Notes under the pieces: model-generated
The model's input: the letters and a program-made list of their open reading frames with translations, nothing else
Databases searched by the model: none
What the model was told of the DNA's origin: nothing
DNA from: a bacterium
Lineage (GTDB): Bacteria > Myxococcota_A > Bradymonadia > UBA7976 > UBA1532
Length of the DNA: 64,000 bases
Assembly (NCBI GenBank): GCA_030426085.1
Contig: JAUHYW010000031.1
Coordinates: 1 to 64,000 of the forward strand
Direction of reading: 5' to 3'
Position numbers and translations under genes: made by a program
Shown here: piece after piece, positions 15,855-25,100 of the stretch
How the letters are laid out: each line of letters begins with the position of its first letter
How positions within the stretch are numbered: position 1 is the first letter of the stretch

Positions 15855-17872
15855 CGCTCTTCTCCCGGGGTCTTCTTCGGCCCGAGCAGCCCGTCGAGCG
15901 CGTCCCGCGCGCTCTGGCGGACCGCCCGGCCGTCGAGGCTGTTGATGTCGCTCTGGGTCAGCTCGATGCGGGGGGCGAAGACCTCGTCGTGGAACCGGTC
16001 GATCGCCGCCGCGATCACGTCCCCCGGCGGCTCGCCCTCGATCGGATCGGCCGCCGCCTTCTCCGCCGCCTCCAGCTCGGGCCCGGCCAGCGACCCGCAC
16101 ATGCGCTTGGCCACCTGCACGCAGATCGTGATCCCGCCCTCGGCGTCGCTCACGCTCACCTCGAACGGGGCCCGGGGGTCGACGTCCAGCCGGGGCGAGG
16201 CCCGCAGGCGGTCGGCGATCTCGGCCCCCCGGGCGCCGCTCACCGGGCCCATGGCGACCGGCAGCGCCAGCCCCAGGTGGCGCAGGGCCGCCGGCTCGAA
16301 CTCCATCACGGCGGCGAAGTCCTGCCGGGCCCCGGCCCCGTCGCCGGTGCGCCAGCGGCTGTCGGCGATCCAGGCCCGGATGCGGTTGCGCAGCAGCCGG
16401 GGCTCCTCGGGCAGCGCCCGCAGGGCCGCCTCGCCGGCCTCGATCGCCTCGGCCCGGGCCCCCTCCCGCCAGCGCAGCTCGGCGAGGTAGGCGTCGAGGA
16501 AGGCCCCGGCCTCGTCGGGGTAGTCGGTCTCGACCGCGCGCACCTCGGCGATCGCCTTGCGCATCACCCCGGCCCCGAAGACGGCCAGCATGTCGGCCCC
16601 GTACCACGGCATCACGTCGGTGTAATACGGCCGGACGTGCTTGTGCAGCGTCTCGGGCAGGGCCGCCAGCCGGGTCGCCTCCCGGGCCGCGCGCCAGCGG
16701 GCGGCGGCGATCTGCTCGGCGTCGAGCCGCAGCCGGATGGCGTCCCAGAAGGTGCGGGCCGCCGACCGCTCGAGGAGCTGGTGATAGCGCGCCGTGAGCA
16801 CGCTGTAGCCCAGGAGCGCGTTGCTCAGCTCCACGATCTCGGAGGCGGCGCTGATCATGCCCGCCCGGTCGGGCGCGGCCAGGATCTCGCGGACCCGCAT
16901 CTCGGCCTCGTCGAGCTGGCCCAGGGCCAGCAGAAGCTCCACGAAGCGGGCCCGGATGACCATCTCGTTCTGCACCCGCAGGTCGGGCGGCCGGGGCACC
17001 GCCCGCAGCGCCTTGAGCGCCGACAGGCTCTGCTGGAACTGCCCGAATACGAGGTACATCGCGCTGAGCTGGGCGTGGGGCGAGGTGGGGCAGCTCCGGT
17101 CGTCGGCCTTGAGCGCCCGCTGGTCGTAGGTGATCGTGCGGGGGAAGTCGAACGCCCGCCGGGCCCCCAGCGCGGTGTTGGTCGCCAGGATGCAGGTGTC
17201 CTGGCCCAGCGACTCCAGCGACCGCTGACCCCACTCGTAGCTCGGCTTGCGGTTGCCGGCCTCCTCCTCGACGGCCATCAGCCCGTTGTAGGCCCGCTCG
17301 CGGATGTCGGGGTTGGGGTCGTGGATCAGGGAGCGCCCGATCACCCGGGCCTCTTCGAAGCGGCCCAGCTTGAGCAGCGGCCAGATGCGGCGCACCGTCT
17401 GCTTGGGCGCGTAGTGCGCGTCGAGCATGTCGAACGCGGCGAGCTGGTCGGCCCGGCGGTCCATGTGGCCGAGCACGATCGACTCCCGCAGCAGGATGCG
17501 CCGATGCCACGAGCGGGCGTCGCTCGACTCGGGCGGCACCCCGTGCTGCCGCTCGATGTGCCCCCGGGCCTGACGCAGCAAGTACAGCGAGCGGGCCAGG
17601 TTGCCCTCGGCCTCGGCGTGCACCAGCCCCAGCACGTAGGCCGCGATGAACGAGTCGGGGCGCGCCCGCAGGATGGCCTCGGCCTGCGCCCGGGCCTGGG
17701 CCCAGCGCCCGTTGTCGGCGCTGACCAGGGCCGCGCGCTCCTCCACGTCGCCCTGGAAGCCGTCGGTGAGCGCCAGCGGGTCCTGCATCTGGGCCCCGGC
17801 GGGGGCCGCGAGCAGGAGCCCGAGCCAGAGCCCCAGCGAGACCTGGAACAGCAGCGGGAGCGCGCGCCGCAT
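15851..17872 (-). CDS. Exported TPR-type helical repeat protein
   Basis: A 673-residue exported protein with a signal peptide (residues 1-27, ending PAGAQ). The body is nearly all helix with TPR-like pairs, for example AQARAQAEAILRARPDSFIAAYVLGLVHAEAEG, WPLLKLGRFEEARVIGRSLI, RFVELLLALGQLDEAEMRVREIL and AYLAELRWREGARAEAIEAGEAAL. A C-terminal 130-residue domain (from about 540) has strands FEVSVSDAEGGITICVQVAKRMCG with a Cys pair, of unknown fold. The start lies 3 nt after the MoxR stop. In MoxR-DUF58-transglutaminase loci a TPR protein is a common companion, and it probably acts as a periplasmic assembly or docking partner. No enzymatic motif was seen. Confidence 0.82.
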   Translation of the reverse strand: MRRALPLLFQVSLGLWLGLLLAAPAGAQMQDPLALTDGFQGDVEERAALVSADNGRWAQARAQAEAILRARPDSFIAAYVLGLVHAEAEGNLARSLYLLRQARGHIERQHGVPPESSDARSWHRRILLRESIVLGHMDRRADQLAAFDMLDAHYAPKQTVRRIWPLLKLGRFEEARVIGRSLIHDPNPDIRERAYNGLMAVEEEAGNRKPSYEWGQRSLESLGQDTCILATNTALGARRAFDFPRTITYDQRALKADDRSCPTSPHAQLSAMYLVFGQFQQSLSALKALRAVPRPPDLRVQNEMVIRARFVELLLALGQLDEAEMRVREILAAPDRAGMISAASEIVELSNALLGYSVLTARYHQLLERSAARTFWDAIRLRLDAEQIAAARWRAAREATRLAALPETLHKHVRPYYTDVMPWYGADMLAVFGAGVMRKAIAEVRAVETDYPDEAGAFLDAYLAELRWREGARAEAIEAGEAALRALPEEPRLLRNRIRAWIADSRWRTGDGAGARQDFAAVMEFEPAALRHLGLALPVAMGPVSGARGAEIADRLRASPRLDVDPRAPFEVSVSDAEGGITICVQVAKRMCGSLAGPELEAAEKAAADPIEGEPPGDVIAAAIDRFHDEVFAPRIELTQSDINSLDGRAVRQSARDALDGLLGPKKTPGEER

Positions 17873-17875
17873 CGC

Positions 17876-18901
17876 CTACCTCGACAGCGTGGAGCGGCTG
17901 AGGGTGTCCAGCGGGCCCTTCGCCGCGTCGCGCACCACCCGCTCGGGGGCGTCGGCCCCGGGCACCATCGCCAGCCGGTGGCGGAAGAGCGGCACGGTCA
18001 GGTGCTCGATGTCGGCCGGCGTCACGAAGTCCCGCCCGTCGAGCAGCGCCCGCACCTGCAACGCCGGGATCGCCTGCACCAGCGAGCGGGTCGAGACCCC
18101 CTGGGCCACCCGCTTGTCGCTGCGCAGCACCCCGGCGATGTCGACGAGGCACTCGTGCACCTTGGGCGAGACGTGCACCGCCCGCCGGATGAGATCGCGG
18201 GCCCCGATGACGGCGCCCCGGGTCACCTTCGGCAGATCGTCGGGCCGGCTGCGCGGCGCGCCCCAGCTCGCCAGGACCTCCAGCTCGCTGGCCCGGTCGA
18301 CGTGCTCCATCCGGATCTTGAACAGGAACCGGTCGAGCTGGGCCACCGGCAGGGGGTAGGTGCCCACCGAGTCCAGCGGGTTCTGGGTCGCGACGACGAA
18401 GAACAGGTCGTCGAGCCGGTGGCTGACGTTGTCCACGGTGACCTGCTTCTCGGCCATCGCCTCGAGCAGCGCCGCCTGCACCTTGGGGCTGGTGCGGTTG
18501 ATCTCGTCGACGAGCAGGACGTGGCTGAAGACCGGGCCCCGCCGGAAGTGGAAGTCGTTGGTCGTCGTGTCGAAGACCATCACCCCGGTGATGTCGCTGG
18601 GCAGCAGGTCGGGGGTGAACTGCACCCGGCGGAACGGCGCGATGTCGGCGTGCACCGCGTCGGTGATCGACTCGCCGAGCGCCTTGGCCAGCGTCGTCTT
18701 GCCCGAGCCGGGGTAGTCCTCGAGCAGCACGTGCCCGTCGCCGAAGAGGGCCACGAGCACCAGCTCGATCACGTCGTCCCGCCCCATCACGTCGTGGCGG
18801 ATGCGGGCCCGGACCCGCTCGATGGTGCGCCGGGCGCCGTCGAGGTCGAGGGCCGGGGCCTTGGCCAGCGGCGGGGCGGGGGGAGCCTGATCGTCGAACA
18901 C
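17876..18901 (-). CDS. MoxR-family AAA+ ATPase
   Basis: A 341-residue cytosolic AAA+ chaperone-like ATPase of the MoxR clade. Walker A is YPGSGKTT (63-70), Walker B VLLVDEINRTSPKVQAALLEAM with DE at 132-133, sensor 1 is VATQNP, and the MoxR C-terminal lid is complete. These ATPases remodel partner proteins, usually with DUF58 or VWA-domain adaptors. GTG 18901 lies 29 nt after the transglutaminase stop and begins just ahead of the conserved region; an alternative start at 19000 would overlap the upstream gene by about 70 bp and add non-conserved sequence. It is the third gene of the operon. Confidence 0.93.
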   Translation of the reverse strand: MFDDQAPPAPPLAKAPALDLDGARRTIERVRARIRHDVMGRDDVIELVLVALFGDGHVLLEDYPGSGKTTLAKALGESITDAVHADIAPFRRVQFTPDLLPSDITGVMVFDTTTNDFHFRRGPVFSHVLLVDEINRTSPKVQAALLEAMAEKQVTVDNVSHRLDDLFFVVATQNPLDSVGTYPLPVAQLDRFLFKIRMEHVDRASELEVLASWGAPRSRPDDLPKVTRGAVIGARDLIRRAVHVSPKVHECLVDIAGVLRSDKRVAQGVSTRSLVQAIPALQVRALLDGRDFVTPADIEHLTVPLFRHRLAMVPGADAPERVVRDAAKGPLDTLSRSTLSR

Positions 18902-18929
18902 GATGCCTCGCGAGAGCTTGGGTCCAGAG

Positions 18930-21080
18930 TCAGCGGGTGAACCACCACCCGAATGGATTGAGCGATCCGAGCGCGCGTTTCCAGCCCGGCACCCGCTCAC
19001 GGTATTCGCTGCGCACCCGCCGGGCGAGGGTGTGCACCGCCTGGGGGTCGTCGGATCGGGGGCGGCCGAGCGCCAGCCGCAGATGCACCCGGGTCAGCTC
19101 GACCAGCGAGGGGGCGATGTCGGCCAGCCGCTCGGCGTGACGCTCGCGGGTCTCGTCCGGGCGGCGGCCGAGGCCCAGGTCGCTGAAGCGGTCGAGCGTC
19201 GCGGCGAACTGCATCCGGTGGGCCAGCGGGCGGGCGGCGGCGGCGCCCATGCGGCCCAGCTTCACGATGAACCCGCCCAGCACGCACAGCCCGAGCAGGG
19301 TCAGCAGCGTCCAGCCGATGCGGGCCCAGGGGATGGCCAGCTCGCCGCCCGGCTCGCCCCGGCCGCCGGTGGGGTCGTCCCGGGCCAGCTCGCCGAGCAG
19401 GCTCTCGAGCGACTGGTCGACGAAGCGCGGCGGCGGCTCGTCGCTCCGCTCGGGGTAGATGTCGAACGGCACCCAGCCGACCCCGGCGATGTGGATCTCG
19501 GGCCAGGCGTGGGCCCGGTCGCCGAGGATGAGCACCGCCGAGCCGGCCCCCCGGGTCCAGGCGTCGACCGCGTAGCCCACCGCGACCCGGGCCGCGATGC
19601 CCTGGCTGCGGAACAGGTTGGCCGCGGCGTGGGCGAAGTGCACGCAGTAGCCCCGCAGGCTGCCGAAGAGGAACGAGCCGGTGGGGTCGTCGCCGACGTG
19701 GCGCTCTTTGCGGGTGTAGAAGCCTTCCTTCTCGAGGTAGCGCTTGATGGCGTAGGCCACCATCAGCGGGTCGCCGGCGAAGCGGGGGTCGACGTCGCGG
19801 GCCAGCTCGTCGGCCAGCGCCGCGTAGCGCGGGTCGTCGGGGTGGGCCAGGTAGTGCTCGGCCTTCTCGGCGGGCCAGCCTTCGGGCACCGACCCCCGGC
19901 CGACGAGCCGGCTGGTGGGGGCCGACAGCGCCAGCGAGATCGCCTCGTAGGCCGCCACGAAGCGCCGGGGCGCCGGGTTGTGGTGGGGGGCGACCTCGAT
20001 CGAGGCGGTCAGCGCCAGCGGCTGGGGGTGGTCGACCATCAGGAACATCGTGGTCGGCACCCGCTTGAAGAACGCCGCGGTCTGGCTGCCCTCGGCGGTC
20101 AACGGGCCGTCCACCGGGAAGTCGGTGATCACGTCCCGGTCGAACTGCCCGGTGGGGTCGATCGAGAGCCGGGTGCCGTCGAAGTGGGACAGCACCTGCT
20201 GGCGGAAGTAGTACAGCCCGGCCGGCGGCTCGAAGTCCTCGTGGAACAGCGCCAGCGCCACCGGCCGGGGCGGGGGCGGGCTGCCGCCGCCCGAACCGTC
20301 GCCCAGCGAGTCGCCGGCCCCGCCGCCGCCTCCGTCGCTGTCGCTGTCGCTGTCACCGTCGCCCTTGCCGTCGCCGGTCAGCCCCGCGGTGGGTTCGAAG
20401 TCGACGTCGATGCGCTGGTCTTCGAGCAGCCAGTAGACCCCGGCCCCGACCAGCAGCAGCAGCAGCAGCGTCAGCGTCAGCTTGAGCGGGGTCTCCCGGC
20501 GCAGGGCGAGCACCACCGCGGCGGCGGCGGCCATCACCCCCAGCGCCTGGAGCAGCACCTGGGGGTCGAGCCCCTGGGTCAGCGCCCAGTCGGTCAGCCA
20601 GCGGGGGCGGTTGATCATCAGCTCCCGGTGGCGGGCGAAGAGGTGGGCGACCGCGCCGATGACCGCGGTCGCCTCGACCAGGGACCACGTCCGGGTGCGC
20701 AGGGCCAGGCAGCGCACGGCGAAGACGCCGCCGCCGACGAGGCCGGCGAAGAGCGCCCCGTCGGCCACCACCAGGGTCATCCGGCTCGACAGGGAGCCCC
20801 ACACCCCGGTGGAGTCGCCGATCCAGCCCGAGAGCGGCGCGGCCAGGGCGGCCAGCGTCACCCCGAGCCCGGCCCCGACGATCACCCGCAGCCCGCGGCC
20901 CACGGCCAGCCGGGCGCCGATCACCGCCAGCGCCGCCGCCGACGCCGCCGCGATCAGGGCCGGGCCGCCGGCCAGGGGCCACAGCCCGAGCACCGCCGCG
21001 GCGGCCAGCACCAGCGCCCGGACCCCGGTCAGGATCGGGCCCTCGGCGCCCTCGATGGGGGGGGCGACGCGCTCGGTCAT
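18930..21080 (-). CDS. Transglutaminase-like membrane protein (TgpA/DUF3488 type)
   Basis: A 716-residue inner-membrane protein. Six or seven hydrophobic segments occupy residues 15-220; a Gly/Asp/Ser linker (235-270) leads to a periplasmic domain with the papain-fold transglutaminase core, and a last membrane helix lies near 590-615 with a cytoplasmic tail. The triad is intact: C479 in GSLRGYCVHFAHA, H524 in RAHAWPEIH and D540 in GWVPFDIYP. This is the TgpA architecture (DUF3488, transglutaminase core, C-terminal DUF4129-like tail), an envelope protease or amidase found with MoxR and DUF58. The ATG at 21080 overlaps the DUF58 stop as ATGA. Confidence 0.92.
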   Translation of the reverse strand: MTERVAPPIEGAEGPILTGVRALVLAAAAVLGLWPLAGGPALIAAASAAALAVIGARLAVGRGLRVIVGAGLGVTLAALAAPLSGWIGDSTGVWGSLSSRMTLVVADGALFAGLVGGGVFAVRCLALRTRTWSLVEATAVIGAVAHLFARHRELMINRPRWLTDWALTQGLDPQVLLQALGVMAAAAAVVLALRRETPLKLTLTLLLLLLVGAGVYWLLEDQRIDVDFEPTAGLTGDGKGDGDSDSDSDGGGGGAGDSLGDGSGGGSPPPPRPVALALFHEDFEPPAGLYYFRQQVLSHFDGTRLSIDPTGQFDRDVITDFPVDGPLTAEGSQTAAFFKRVPTTMFLMVDHPQPLALTASIEVAPHHNPAPRRFVAAYEAISLALSAPTSRLVGRGSVPEGWPAEKAEHYLAHPDDPRYAALADELARDVDPRFAGDPLMVAYAIKRYLEKEGFYTRKERHVGDDPTGSFLFGSLRGYCVHFAHAAANLFRSQGIAARVAVGYAVDAWTRGAGSAVLILGDRAHAWPEIHIAGVGWVPFDIYPERSDEPPPRFVDQSLESLLGELARDDPTGGRGEPGGELAIPWARIGWTLLTLLGLCVLGGFIVKLGRMGAAAARPLAHRMQFAATLDRFSDLGLGRRPDETRERHAERLADIAPSLVELTRVHLRLALGRPRSDDPQAVHTLARRVRSEYRERVPGWKRALGSLNPFGWWFTR

Positions 21081-22345
21081 ACGTGCCTCAACGCCTCCAA
21101 CTCGGCCTCGGCCAGCACCCGGCCCGCGCTGCGGTGCACCACCTTCACCGGCGCGTTCAGCCGGCGCAGCGCATCGTACAGCCCCGGCAGGGCCCGCAGG
21201 TCGGCCCCGACGTCGGCCGGCGGCTCCCGCAGCCAGCGCCAGCGGCCCCCGGGGCGCTCGAGCACCCCGTCGGCGCTGGCGATCACCGTCGGCGGGGCGG
21301 GCAGCGCCTCGACGAAGGCCGCCAGGTGGGCCTGCCACGGGCCGGGCTCGCCGGGCACGAACAGGATGCACCGCCCGAGACGTTCCCGGGGCACCGCCGC
21401 CAGGAACGGCCCCAGCCCCTCGCCGCCCCGATCGCGGTGGTGGGCCGCGCCGATGATCGCCGCCAGGGCGTCGTCGGGGGTGGTGGCCGGGGTCGGGCAG
21501 CCGTCGGCCCCGAAGGTGAAGTCGGGGCCGAGCAGGCCGGCCTCGAGGAAGGTGCGGGCCACCGACGCCGAGGGCTCGTCCCCCGGGCCGGCGACGAAGT
21601 AGGCCACCGTGCTCGGCTGGGGGGCGACCGCCCGCTCGGGCATGCGCACCAGCAGCCGCCGGGTGCGGGCGTAGGCGGTCCACACGATCAGCCGCACCGG
21701 ATCACCGGGCCCGTAGCGCCGCATCTCGACCAGATCGCCCTCGACCTCGCCCGCCGGGTGGGCGTGCCCGTCGCCGGCGGCGTTGCGGATGGCGGTGGTC
21801 AGGTCGACGGTGGCCCGGGCCGGCTCGATCACGAGGCTGGCCGACCACCGGCGGGGGAAGGCCATCGCGGCCAGCCCGAAGACGTCGCCGACGGTGAAGA
21901 GCCGCTCGACCCGCTCCGGGCGGCCCCGCTCGCCGAAGACCACCCGCTCGGCGGCGTAGCGGCCCGCGGGGCGCAGCGTCACCGAGACCGCGGCCGGCGT
22001 CACCCAGCGCAGCCCGACCCGGACCAGGGGCCAGAAGCGGAAGCGGGGCACCCGCAGGGCGGTGTCCAGGCCCCGGCCGACCTCGAGCCGCCCCTCGAGC
22101 CGCCCCTCGCCGCGCCGCTCGAGGTGCACGAAGAGCAGCAGCGCCGCCAGGGCGACCCCGATCACCGAGACCGCCAGCACCGCGAGCACCGCGATCGCCG
22201 CCGCCCGCACCACGAAGTCCGACTGACCCCGGCCCCAATACTCCAGGGCGACCCACGCGGTGAGCCCGGCCAGCACGCCCGCGCCCGACAGGGGCACGTA
22301 GCCCCAGAGGCGGGCGAGGCGGCGGCGGGCGCGGGTGCGGAGCAT
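21077..22345 (-). CDS. DUF58 domain membrane protein
   Basis: A 422-residue protein with two N-terminal membrane helices (about 17-37 and 45-72) and a cytoplasmic DUF58 domain. The signature EVEGDLVEMRRYGPGDPVRLIVWTAYARTRRLLVRMPE (about 195-235) corresponds to the E-x-LREY-x-PGD-x-R-x-I-x-W-x-x-SAR motif. DUF58 proteins are VWA-related adaptors of MoxR ATPases. It is the first gene of the operon; GGGAGGA precedes ATG 22345. The remaining C-terminal half is less conserved but contains a Rossmann-like strand RCILFVPGEPGPW. Confidence 0.9.
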   Translation of the reverse strand: MLRTRARRRLARLWGYVPLSGAGVLAGLTAWVALEYWGRGQSDFVVRAAAIAVLAVLAVSVIGVALAALLLFVHLERRGEGRLEGRLEVGRGLDTALRVPRFRFWPLVRVGLRWVTPAAVSVTLRPAGRYAAERVVFGERGRPERVERLFTVGDVFGLAAMAFPRRWSASLVIEPARATVDLTTAIRNAAGDGHAHPAGEVEGDLVEMRRYGPGDPVRLIVWTAYARTRRLLVRMPERAVAPQPSTVAYFVAGPGDEPSASVARTFLEAGLLGPDFTFGADGCPTPATTPDDALAAIIGAAHHRDRGGEGLGPFLAAVPRERLGRCILFVPGEPGPWQAHLAAFVEALPAPPTVIASADGVLERPGGRWRWLREPPADVGADLRALPGLYDALRRLNAPVKVVHRSAGRVLAEAELEALRHV

Positions 22346-22814
22346 CGGATTGTCCTCCCACCATCGGGGCGTCGGCGCAAGTGCCGCCGCGCGGTCGGGG
22401 GCGAGGTGTGGGAGCGCGCCGCGGGCCTTCGGGTTGCGCGGGGGCCCCCGATCGGACCGCCGGAGGTCGGTGTACCGGCGTGTGTTGCGAAAAGTGGAAC
22501 AACCGCAGGGGTGATCAGGGTCCTGGTCACAGTCTTGTAGTTCGGCGCCGATGCCCTCGCCAGGATGAGTGGCTTATGGGCTATTGAGATGTGTTTGTCA
22601 GGTCAGTGACCTCGCCTATATCTCCTATAGTCCCTCATCACCCCGCGCGCCGGATTGTCACGCACGTCTAAGTGCGCATTCCGCAAGGGGAAAAAATGCC
22701 TCCCTATACGTAATTGACTTATTGCGTGACCTCGACCTCCCCGGCAGAATCAGAGAGTGGACGGTGTGAGCGCGCCGTTCGCCCCACAAACGCCCGACAG
22801 ACGAGGGGAAGGTC
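22346..22814. other. 469-bp intergenic region with an AT-richer island
   Basis: This separates the six-gene operon from the small gene at 22815 and must hold divergent promoters. From about 22595 to 22745 the base composition is clearly lower in GC than anywhere nearby, with ATATCTCCTATAG, GGGGAAAAAATG and TACGTAATTGACTTATTG. A GGGGGCCCCC palindrome lies near 22440. Short open frames (for example 22569-22769) lack a Shine-Dalgarno and coding character. No certain -35/-10 pair was found. Confidence 0.5.
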
Positions 22815-23270
22815 ATGTCGTACGACACCGAAATCGAGATGTCGCCGCCGGTCCGGCTGCAGGATGCGGCCGAGCGCCTTCGGCTGGCTTCGACCGCCCT
22901 CGCGGCCCTCGCCCGGCTCGTCGACGAGGACGATCTGGTCCTCGAGCCGCACATCTCCCGGATCGAGTCCCGGGCGACCGAGCTGATGCGCACCGCCGGG
23001 CAGCTCGCCCGCGAGATGGGCGTCGGCCGCCGCTGGGGGCTGGACATCCTCTTCGCCTCGGCCGGCCCCGAGGTGCCGGTGCGCCACGCGTCCCCCGACG
23101 ACTCGATCGAGCTCGAGCCGCTCGAGCTGCTGCGCCCGATCGACGAGGCCCCGCTGCCGGTCGCCCGGGTGCGCCGCCCGTCGACCCCCTGGGCCCCGGC
23201 CGTCGCACTGCCCACGCCGCCGCTCGCCTCGGCCCTGGTCATCGGGCCGGCCGACGAGAGCACCTGCTGA
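22815..23270 (+). CDS. Small unknown protein
   Basis: A 151-residue soluble acidic protein without signal peptide. The first 75 residues are predicted helical (LQDAAERLRLASTALAALARLVDEDD, ISRIESRATELMRTAGQLAREMG), possibly a coiled-coil hairpin; the rest is Pro-rich and low complexity. A single Cys is the last residue. AGGGGAAGG lies six bases before ATG 22815, supporting translation. It is flanked by the AT-richer region upstream and stands alone. I do not recognise the family. Confidence 0.6.
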   Translation: MSYDTEIEMSPPVRLQDAAERLRLASTALAALARLVDEDDLVLEPHISRIESRATELMRTAGQLAREMGVGRRWGLDILFASAGPEVPVRHASPDDSIELEPLELLRPIDEAPLPVARVRRPSTPWAPAVALPTPPLASALVIGPADESTC

Positions 23271-23342
23271 GATCGCCCGGATCGGGGCGCCCGCCGGGGC
23301 GTCGGTCGCGCCGATCCACCGCGCTCACGGCGCTCGCTCCCC

Positions 23343-25100
23343 TCAGGGCAGCGGCACCCGCAGCACCCGCAGCCGGGCCTCGACCCGACCCCCTCGCCGG
23401 CTGGAGAGGCCCAGGGTGCCGATGATCGCCACCCCATCCCGCACGAACAGGCTGTTGGCGAACCCGGTCGGCCCGTCCTCGTCGACGAGCAACGGCGGGC
23501 TGGACCACCCGGCGCCGACGCGCAGCCCCATGCGCAGCGTATTGTCGCTGGCGTCCTGGTAGATCGCGACCGCCCGGGCCATCGGGTCGAGCGCCACCGC
23601 CGGATCGGGCCCCACCCGCCGCCGGCGGCCCTCGCCGCCCGGATCGACGACCTCGATGCTGCCCCCGCCCTCGATCGGTCCCCGATAGGCCAGCAGGGCC
23701 CAGGTCCGCTCGTCGGTGAAGAGCACCTGCACCCCCGCCTCGCCGGCCACCAGATCACACCACTCGCCCACCGGGTGCTCGAGCACGTCGGCGTAGCGCC
23801 CGCCGGGGTCGGCGTCCCGCCCGAGGCTCATCCGCCCGTCGAGCGGGTGCACCGTGAAGCCGTCGAGCCCGCCCCGGGCGAGGTGCAGCCGCCGCTCGGC
23901 GCCGTCGTGGAACGCCACCACCGCCGATCCGTCGGGGGCCAGCCGGAAGCAGGGGCGCACCCCGTAGCGGGCGGGCAGCACGCCCGGCGGAGGGGTCTCG
24001 CCGAAGACGCCGAAGCGCATCGAGAGGGCCACCACCCGGAAGTCGTCGGGCCCGGCCGGGTCGCCGTCGTCGGCCACCGCGTAGCGCAGTCCGGAGCGGC
24101 CGTCGACCGTCTCGACGACGCTGTAGACCAAGTGCGGCCGGCCCTGGGGGTCGAGCGCCAGCCGCACGTCCCGCCCGGCGTCGCCCTCGTCGTCGACCAC
24201 CACCGGCGCGAGCCACCGCCCGTCGCCCCCCCGGCGGGTGTAGCGCACCGCCCCCGCGTCGAGGTCGTAATACGCGACGTGCAGCCGGTTGCGGGCGTCG
24301 ACCGCGATCCGGGGATAGCGGCCCCGGTCGGGCCCCGGCTCGACCCGCCCCCCGCGCGCCGCGTCGGGGTCTTCGGCCGGCGTCTCGGGCAGCCCGTCGA
24401 CGAAGGTCACCCGGGGGTCGTCGCCCTCGAGGTCCTCGACGATCACCAGATCGCCGAAGTCGGGGTCGTAGGCCGCGAAGACCGGCGCCCCCCGCAGCAG
24501 CGCCATGCTCGCGTGGCGCAGGTCGCCGCCGGTGTCGACCGCCGGGGGCCCGACGCAGGCGCAGTCGGCCTCGTCGAGCGCGCACTGCGGCCCGTCGAAC
24601 GCCGCCGCGTCGAGCACCACCGCCACCTCGCCCGCCGCGCAGGTCATCCGGCAGGCGGGCGGCGCGGCCCGGCACAGGTCGCGGTGGGGGTAGCACGCCT
24701 CGTCGGCGGCGCACAGCCCGTCGCACGGCAGCCCGCGCACGCAGTAGCCGCCCAGGCAGCGCCCGCCGCCGCAGGCCCCGTCGTCGGCGCAGCGGCGGCG
24801 CACGCAGTAGTCGCCCCGGCAGTCGAAGTCGGGATCGGGGCAGCCCTCGGCGCAGCCGTCGGTGGGCGCGGCGGCGCAGAAGCCGCCCTGGCAGGTCTCG
24901 AGCGCGCAGCAGCCGAAGCCGGCGTCGCACTGCTGCTGGTCGACGCACAGCCCGCCGATGCAGCGCTGGCCGCCGGGGCAGTCGGCGTCCCGCTGGCAGG
25001 TGGACTCGGCGGCGGGCAGCCGGTCGTCGCAGGCGGCGAGCGCGGCGAGCGCGGTGAGCGTGGCGAGGGCGACGAGGGCGCGACGCGCGGCCGGGATCAT
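23343..25100 (-). CDS. Cys-rich lipoprotein with beta-propeller-like domain
   Basis: A 585-residue lipoprotein (lipobox LAAC, Cys24). Residues 30-190 are a Cys-rich head of about ten short modules such as CQRDADCPGGQRCIGGLC and CPDPDFDCRGDYC, then ACRMTCAAGEV. From 195 to the end are repeated beta units RYPRIAVDARNRLHVAYYDLDAG, VRLALDPQGRPHLVYSV, PCFRLAPDGSAVVAFHD and PAVALDPMARAVAIYQD, with an Asp-box-like feel, consistent with a six-bladed propeller. Probably a surface binding protein. ATG 25100 overlaps the upstream gene stop as ATGA. It is the last of a three-gene coupled set starting with the FHA-GGDEF gene. Confidence 0.85.
   Translation of the reverse strand: MIPAARRALVALATLTALAALAACDDRLPAAESTCQRDADCPGGQRCIGGLCVDQQQCDAGFGCCALETCQGGFCAAAPTDGCAEGCPDPDFDCRGDYCVRRRCADDGACGGGRCLGGYCVRGLPCDGLCAADEACYPHRDLCRAAPPACRMTCAAGEVAVVLDAAAFDGPQCALDEADCACVGPPAVDTGGDLRHASMALLRGAPVFAAYDPDFGDLVIVEDLEGDDPRVTFVDGLPETPAEDPDAARGGRVEPGPDRGRYPRIAVDARNRLHVAYYDLDAGAVRYTRRGGDGRWLAPVVVDDEGDAGRDVRLALDPQGRPHLVYSVVETVDGRSGLRYAVADDGDPAGPDDFRVVALSMRFGVFGETPPPGVLPARYGVRPCFRLAPDGSAVVAFHDGAERRLHLARGGLDGFTVHPLDGRMSLGRDADPGGRYADVLEHPVGEWCDLVAGEAGVQVLFTDERTWALLAYRGPIEGGGSIEVVDPGGEGRRRRVGPDPAVALDPMARAVAIYQDASDNTLRMGLRVGAGWSSPPLLVDEDGPTGFANSLFVRDGVAIIGTLGLSSRRGGRVEARLRVLRVPLP

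Noticed and set aside
13713-18940. Long plus-strand frames (13713-16490, 15989-18940) over the MORN, TPR and MoxR genes
   Set aside because: They are Val/Gly/Pro/His-rich antisense frames caused by high GC at third positions; the minus-strand genes have clear motifs and overlaps.
22569-22769. 66-residue gene in the AT-richer region
   Set aside because: No Shine-Dalgarno, no coding bias, and it includes likely promoter sequence.
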